From Wolfiporia cocos (taxonomy: Eukaryota > Basidiomycota > Agaricomycetes > Polyporales > Phaeolaceae): a stretch of DNA of 64,000 nt. The translations under genes were made by a program, and so were the position numbers. This document shows, piece by piece, positions 57,787 to 64,000 of this stretch. The notes beneath the pieces were generated by a model. That model made no database searches, was not told the origin of the DNA, and saw nothing but the letters and a program-made list of their open reading frames with translations. The DNA is taken from the NCBI GenBank assembly GCA_029448655.1, contig JACCLO010000009.1, forward strand, positions 2,604,001-2,668,000. Reading direction: 5' to 3'. Position 1 is the first letter of the stretch, and every line of letters starts with the position of its first letter.

Positions 57787-60158
57787 TATCTCGACGCGAC
57801 GCGCCTCCCGACTGAAATATTTGGCCATCGTGAATTGTCAGTTCTTGCCCGCTCCTGCACTGTGCACTTGTACCGTCAGCACACGCTCTAGGTTTGGTAC
57901 GTAGCCAGCTGATCTGATGGATAGCTGCTGCTCATTGTGGATTCTTGCAATTGATGTCTCATCTGAGGCTTGCTCTTGGAGAGCGAGATGATGCCAAACG
58001 CTTGATCGACACATGCTGAGGGTTAATGCAGTCAATGGAATAAGAATATACGTCCATGCACAAAGGATACGCTAATACCACTGGATTACGCCTGGGAGAC
58101 ACTCAGGTCTCCGTTGTAGGGACGACTGTGCAAGGAGTACGGACAGGCCGGCGACGTGTTCTAAGCGATATATTCCCTCCCTAGAAAGCGTATGATATGG
58201 TACGATGACAGACATACATGGCGCCTAACATTGCATTTGAACGTCTTGTTCCGCACCTGCAGGCTATCCACAATGCGTAGTGTGTCCTGCTGACACGTAT
58301 GGTATTGGCATTATGATCGGCGGATATCAAATGTTCGATGCCTCTAAAGCGGTTGAAGATCTCTTGAAGACAGTGAGCAGATGGTGCGTGTTGCGGATGC
58401 GTTCACTTTCCGGGTCAGCATTTCGATGAGAGCCGTCCGTACATACCCTCAAGCACTGCCATGGATGCTCTCAGCGAGGCCATAGAATTGCAGAATGCCT
58501 CACAGATCAGTCGCGTGCTCTTCTCGCTCAAAGCTATCCGGCCAGCTGCCGTCACAGACTATTGCCTCAGGACGTCGCTCTAACCGGATGCCAATATCTT
58601 CAATGACGCTTCGATCGTGTCGGACAAGTCCTTGCCCCAGATTCAATTCCATTGTGCTTTCGGCGCAAGGGGCTGAAGTTGATATTGTTAAGTCATACAG
58701 GCCTACATTATATTTGCTCGCTAAAAGTCGGCCACGACAATTCTTGATGGCATTGAGGAGGTAACGGCAGCACATTCGGCTGGGCACTCTTTCTGTTGGT
58801 TGCTAATGCGGTAGTGACCTACATCGTGTCAACCAGGACAGGATCGTCAAATCGCGCTTCATCTCGGCTAGTCCTTCATGGCTTGCATACTGAGACCTGA
58901 ATGTCGTGCATGCACAGTGAGTACTAGTGAGCGATTAGCATCCAGAGATATGATGTGAATCTCGCACATACAAATGCAAACCTGGCAAAGGTGCTTCACG
59001 CCGGTCAGGTCCGCGCCCACCGGAGATGCCAGCTTTTAAGAAACGTCCGCAAGGACATTTGCTGTGAGGGTACCAGCAGGCCTGTCACAACGGTTCGCAT
59101 CGAGAGCATATATGCAGCTCCACTGTCGCAGTGGTCGGATGAGACGGCTTCGATAATCGCGCCTTTGCCGATGGAATGCACATCATCTAGATCGAACGAA
59201 ATTCCCCAGCATTTCGAAAGCAGCGGTCGTGTGAGGGCTGGGTCATGCCTTATGTCGAGAGTGCTTCTGCGGCTCTTCGTGAACGTAGAAGTCCTCATAC
59301 GCCCGCGAATGATCCGCTAGGTACGAGGCGGAATCATACCTTGCAGGCATTCATGCAATGCAGCCTCAGGGTCACGTCCTCGTCGAGCACTCGACAACTG
59401 TTAGAGGGTCAGTCATTATGGCATTCCATTTCCATTTCACTTACAAGGACTGATGGACTAGCACTTATCGAGAGATTCTGTGCAAAGCGAAGATCCAGAG
59501 CTCCCTGTTTTGCAATCATCATAGCTCTGTGGCTGGTTCGACATTCTCCGCCCCAAATGACACTGCACCACTGCATATATACTGCGCCCAAGCGCAATGG
59601 CTGGAGATAATCATCACTGTACATGATTATCACCTCGTACCGGTGAGCAGAGGCTTCTGGCGAGAACGTCCGCTCTTATATAACCTGCGGTGAACAAAGT
59701 ACTTAATGAGGAAAAATTCGCACCCAAGGTGTTTCCCGCAGGGCACGTCCCAGGGCATGATATATGAGTCTGAGACATACCGCAGAGGTACGGACATAAA
59801 CAAGTCAACGGTTGTGGCATGTGATCAAACTTCGCTCCTGCGTCAGCACAGAAGGCAACGATCGGACAATTGCAAGCGATCGAGTGTAGCAGCGACCTCC
59901 CAATACCAAGTCGATCCCACAAACACCCAACAAACATCGGGCACCTCAGCGGGCGTGAACAGTGGCTAGCCACTGATGCAAGCGCGTGCTTGACGCCTCA
60001 ACGATTACTACATATATTCGCGCAACATACGAAACTTCCTTCCACGCATTTGTTGGAACCCTTGCACCGCTAAGTGCGGATGGGAATCAGACCTTAATTT
60101 CGTGGAAATTCACTTAAGCCGACGCATTGAGTCGTCTAGAGTTAACTGAAAGCATGAT
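57787..60158. other. Gene-poor stretch with unassigned ORFs
   Basis: Short minus-strand ORFs (58500-58787, 59005-59298, 59409-59633, 59614-59973) follow one another and may belong to one decayed gene. Peptides such as NVGLYDLTISTSAPCAESTM and KCWGISFDLDDVHSIGKGAI look coding-like, but I cannot join them or name a family. Confidence 0.35.
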
Positions 60159-61598
60159 GCGGATCTCCCACGACGACTCGTTCACCCCAGAAGGCTGCTC
60201 CACCGCCTACTACGATGCGGCGTACGTGCCGCAGATTGTCTCAGTCAACATATATGAGGAAGTAGCCGCCGCCTGCGCCGATCGTCTGGTGGTAGCCCCC
60301 CCCAGTTGATGTACGGTCAATGCTATCTACATACTCGAAGATGTCCTCCATGATTACACCTGGCTGCGGTCAGACCGTCGGTAAGACCGACTACCTCTAT
60401 TAGAACCTATGCTACTCACTGACAGAAGATGAAAGAGTTGCGGACACAGACGGCCCTCTCGCCTGTTTACGGTCTCGCAGTCGGCCGCGTTGTGCAGGTG
60501 AAGGGTGTACTCCTGACGGGCAATATGTGGCCGCGAATGGGTGTCATTACCCCGAACTCTTCCTCGCACTCGGTGGGTGTGGCAGGAGTGCGTGGGGTGT
60601 CGTGCTCGAGTCGACGCACTGGCTCGCCCCCCAGGTGGCGCTGCAAGTGTCTGCCATAGATCGCCTCCTCCTACCTTGTGACTTGGGTAGGTATATAATC
60701 GATCATGCATGGGCTTGTAGCGCAGGGCGTCTGTCGGGTTCACAGAGTACGCGAATAGCAGCAATCTTGCGGGGTGGTACGGGCTGCTCGTCAATGAGAC
60801 GTATCGCTTTGGCACCGAAGGCTGGGGTGGACATATAGTGGTGCGCATACGATTTCCATATCTCGCAGCTATCACTATACTGCACCTAGGGCCTGCCGAT
60901 TATCTACGTCAATCCTCTGCTATCAAGTGCAAGCCATAGCGGACTTTACGCTTGCCCAAGGGGAACGGCTGTCATCGAGAAGTTGTCATCATATATCGCT
61001 TTCTTCAGCAAGTATGTCACACTCACGGAAGCGGTACGCATCCATCTCAGACTTCTCTAATTCTAGACACAACCGACGACGGCTTCGAGCAGTGGGATCC
61101 GACATCATCGATGCCCGACACACGGCTCATCTCGACATCCCTTTCCACAACAAAGCGGACCGCACCGCTTTGTCACGATCAAGAGCGCGCTACCGTTCGC
61201 GAACCCGTACATTGTTCACACTGTTCCTATACAACCACACTGTAGGCACGACAAGCATCATGCCTGCGTGACGGGACTCGCTGTAGCATGTGCGTACTGT
61301 CTTTCACAATGACCGCCGTTGTACATGCTGTTCGACCGCTCTGCCGCAATAGCTTGGTTTCTACTTGACATTGGAGTGAAAGAGCACCTCGGAATACACC
61401 TCAGAGCAGTATGCTGCGGTAATGCTGCTCCACGACATCGCGTCGGGAACCAGCGCATACTTTGTGCGTGTCGTCTGTTGTTGACTTCGAACGTCTCACC
61501 GATCCGCTGATGAGCAGGACGTGGGAGGTGTGCACGAGCCCAATTACACTTATTGGGGCGGTAACTATGAACGGTTGAGAGATATCAAGGAGCAATAG
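60159..61598 (+). pseudogene. AA7/BBE-like oxidase pseudogene with an inverted exon
   Basis: The copy matches the intact gene at 52948-55242: ISHDDSFTPEGCSTAY at 60159, then SPVYGLAVGRVVQVK, YPELFLALGGCGRSAWGVV, YNHTVGTTSIMPA and EPNYTYWGGNYERLRDIKE with a stop at 61596-61598. Frameshifts occur throughout. The segment at about 60243-60395, which carries the YHQTIGAGGGYFL exon, is on the opposite strand from the rest, so one exon has been inverted in place. The N-terminal signal peptide region is absent. It cannot make the enzyme. Confidence 0.8.
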
Positions 61599-62155
61599 TC
61601 ATTCGCACTGCAGTCTTTCCCTCGCCTCGTGTAATGCTGACTTGATTTATTCTAGCATTCAAAAAGGACTGCTAGACTGCTGCAGTGCGATATGTTGAGC
61701 CGTTGTTTCTGCGTACGGTATAACGCTGACTCGTAGATATCCACACTGCCATGATGCCAGAGGTATTGGAGAAAGAAGGACGCACGGGGTTGTGAGCATG
61801 CTGGAGCAGATACGAGCGCTTCGCATGCACGAGACGATTCTCGTACTTGGGCAACACTGCATTGACCGTGGCTGAGTCGGGCGGCGCAGGCTGTTGGAGG
61901 TGAGCGCTTGAGCAGTCGACTGGCCCGGACGACGGAGGTGAGGGATAATAGTGAGACAGCGAGCGGGGATGATGCGCAAGATGGTGGTCGTTGGCAAACA
62001 AACATCGTTGCTCTGCGCGCGTGCGTCATATCTGGCTGCCCACGAACCCTAACCCTAGATGCAGTCCTCCCACGAGCATCCGCTGCTCCCAAGTACTGAG
62101 TCGTTGGAGATATCGATTTGTGTAGTGTACGTACAATGTGGAGATGATTCCTACG
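61599..62155. other. Intergenic, no gene seen
   Basis: Overlapping ORFs at 61652-62099 on both strands have no motif. An AACCCTAACCCTAG telomere-like stretch lies at 62045-62058. Confidence 0.4.
62045..62058 (-). repeat. Interstitial telomere-like repeat
   Basis: AACCCTAACCCTAG holds about two CCCTAA units. Its reverse complement is preceded by GACTGCATCTAGGGTTAGGG, similar to the TGCATCTGGGGTTAGGG context near 8826-8841 upstream of RPS26. Confidence 0.55.
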
Positions 62156-63427
62156 TCATATAGACGACCTCAACAGCCCAGGATCCACGTCGGGCTGGCA
62201 CATAAGCTTCAAATCGACGGCTGTCTCATACTGTTCTGGCGTAGTGCTCCAGCAGACGGCAAGACGACCTCGTGCTTCACGAAACAGCGTAAGATTGTCC
62301 AGAAGCTCGACGATCTTGCCGTGTGGATCATCATGGCCATAGAAGCAACGATGAAAGACCACCAGCGCCGGTAGGCTTCGCGCGAGCCGTGCTAGATGCG
62401 AGTCCACCTCCCGCCAGGTGCTTGCATTGACCAACATTGCCATCGAACCTATCACAGACAAGCCCAGCTGCCGCATGCTCGTGTTGGTCGCGCCAATGTT
62501 TGATAGAACACTGAGCACACGCCAAGCCGCGATCGTACGCGGGGTAAACTGGACGATATCGATGGACGCTAGCCGTGTGTTGCAAGCAAGTGCTGGCGCC
62601 ATCGGTGGGAATATTGGCTCCGAGAGATCAACCCAGAGATATTCGAGAGAATCGCCCGCGCTATGCAGCATGTCACAAATGCCTTCTGTCATCGTCGTGA
62701 ATCCAAGCCGCGAGGGGCTAGAATTCATGCCACCGTGTGCTAGCCATCTAAACAGCTCTTGCTCGGAAGGATCATTATCGTATCCATTGTACACAAAAGT
62801 TCGGAGTGTCTCCTTCTGATTTGCCATCGCGTCGTAGCGGTGGTACGGAGCGACATCGTCCGCAAAGCAGATTGCGTCAAGATATAGGTGTGACAGGCGA
62901 GAGCACGCCAGCAGGATAGCTTGCAGCGCTGCAAGACCACCTATACAAATCATGTTCTTCAATACGAGGGTCTCCACTCCTTCCAGTAGTGCAGGAAGCT
63001 GTCCCTGCATGGCGTCGGGAGCGAGATCTATCCGTCTGCCGTTGAGGTCGATCAAGACTTCTCGCGTGTCCTTGAGCCTCCCCAGGAGACGTAGGAAGCA
63101 CAGCCACATTTCTTGGAGCTCCTTGCGAGTGCTAATCCTTATGGGGCCTACATGCAGCTTTCGAATATATCTATATCTCACAATATCCGGGAATGTGTTG
63201 ATTGAAGCATCAATCTCTAGAACTCTGGAAAGATCGCGAATGCGGACAGTCCGAAGTAGGTGGGGTCGTGTAGCCGAGAGCCAGGCACGGCAAACGAAAC
63301 CGCACTTTTTCAGTGATTCCCGGTCGTTGATGAGGTAGCTTAAGACGACAATCCATATCTCTGGAGGCAGCTGCCGGCTAAATACTTGCACTCTCGAGGG
63401 CAACGGCGCGTATGAGCAGGGAACCAC
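62156..63427 (-). CDS. F-box protein
   Basis: Open frame of 423 codons. The F-box is FSRQLPPEIWIVVLSYL then KKCGFVCRAWLSATRPHLLR, followed by leucine-rich blocks (YIRKLHVGPIRIST, GVETLVLKNMICIGG, SRLSHLYLDAICFAD, SLEYLWVDLSEP). It is probably an SCF adaptor of the divergent Agaricomycete type. The frame has no ATG before the F-box: it opens with GTG (VPCSYAPLPSRVQV). A TAG acceptor stands just upstream at about 63431, so a short 5' exon is likely; I could not locate its ATG. The C-terminus LMCQPDVDPGLLRSSI ends at the stop 62156-62158. Intact apart from the unassigned start. Confidence 0.75.
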   Translation of the reverse strand: MVPCSYAPLPSRVQVFSRQLPPEIWIVVLSYLINDRESLKKCGFVCRAWLSATRPHLLRTVRIRDLSRVLEIDASINTFPDIVRYRYIRKLHVGPIRISTRKELQEMWLCFLRLLGRLKDTREVLIDLNGRRIDLAPDAMQGQLPALLEGVETLVLKNMICIGGLAALQAILLACSRLSHLYLDAICFADDVAPYHRYDAMANQKETLRTFVYNGYDNDPSEQELFRWLAHGGMNSSPSRLGFTTMTEGICDMLHSAGDSLEYLWVDLSEPIFPPMAPALACNTRLASIDIVQFTPRTIAAWRVLSVLSNIGATNTSMRQLGLSVIGSMAMLVNASTWREVDSHLARLARSLPALVVFHRCFYGHDDPHGKIVELLDNLTLFREARGRLAVCWSTTPEQYETAVDLKLMCQPDVDPGLLRSSI

Positions 63428-63633
63428 AAGCTATCGGACAACATTGAATCGCTTACTGATCAACTTGATGTAAAGCGATGATACGCGAATACACTTGCAG
63501 ATATGTACACGACCTACTCTTTTGTGAGATTTTGGTCCACAATTATGATATGCTACGAAGGAGGCATCGCTGAACTTACTGGAATCCCAGTGCAACAAGA
63601 TCAATGGCAACCAGAGGCTACGGATCGTCGAAC

Positions 63634-64000
63634 TGCAGGCGGATCACGTGATCATGCCCTTTCCCTGTTGCGTTGCAGCGATGGGCCAGATCATATGGGC
63701 CAGAGACGCAATCTCAGGATTCTGCGAAGGCAACTTCGTTATAGAATGCCGGGCGTGACCCAATGTATGCGCTCCCAACTTCTCCTCGGTAGAGGCAGAA
63801 CCGTTGATCATCTTCGCCCCTAACTCTCCTGATACAGTTCTAGTTCTAGTTCTAATTCTGTTGTGCAGCATCAATTAGAGATTTACAGAATTACCAAACT
63901 TTTGTAGCACATCCATGCTAACCCCACCGGGCATAAATTGCACTGCGCGATGACAAAGGTTTGTAACTATTCAACGTATACGACAGCAAGAAGGATCTGG
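63634..64000 (+). repeat. Duplicated block, copy B (cut by window end)
   Basis: It matches 52193-52586 in order and orientation, including GCGTTGCAGCGATGGG, GCAATCTCAGGA, GGCAGAACCGTTGATC and AGCAAGAAGGATCTGG, with substitutions and indels. The duplication runs past the right edge. Confidence 0.75.

Overview
The window looks like genomic DNA of a filamentous basidiomycete, probably an Agaricomycete. Genes are broken by many introns of about 50-60 bases with GTRNGY donors and CAG/TAG acceptors, and are closely packed on both strands. The gene set is typical of such fungi: SREBP with its bHLH tyrosine, HIR1, a YSC84-type SH3 protein, D-amino acid oxidases, HET, F-box and DUF4336 proteins, a Crinkler-type protein and an AA7 oxidase. 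Exon models were built by hand. Where I say phases close, the exon lengths and reading phases were checked.

Left part, about 1-38 kb, is mostly conserved housekeeping and regulatory genes: a SUZ12-type Polycomb subunit, a C2H2/RING protein, a secreted cysteine-rich CBM-like protein, a double PARP-type zinc finger protein with micro-exons, RPS26, an MDR oxidoreductase, a NUDT1/MTH1-type Nudix hydrolase, D-amino acid oxidase copy 1, SREBP, a YSC84/SH3YL1 homologue, D-amino acid oxidase copy 2, a HET protein, a sphingolipid delta-4 desaturase and the HIR1 histone chaperone. Between 15.6 and 19.7 kb lies a repeat-associated patch with a Pro/Thr-rich ORF and a decaying unknown gene.

Right part, about 38-64 kb, is accessory in character: an S10 carboxypeptidase beside a stub of a second copy, a Crinkler-type P-loop/nuclease-like protein, a divergent pair of DUF4336 paralogues around a palindromic CRE-containing promoter, a METTL18-type methyltransferase, two F-box genes, an AA7/BBE-like FAD oxidase and its degenerate copy with one exon inverted, a 1.7-kb foldback element with a 9-bp target duplication, and a duplicated non-genic block at 52.2 and 63.6 kb.

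The most noteworthy observations are the foldback element, the inverted exon in the AA7 pseudogene, the 13-bp inverted repeat with two TGACGTCA sites between the DUF4336 genes, the 9-nt micro-exon that supplies a zinc ligand, and the paired telomere-like and CACGTG boxes upstream of RPS26.
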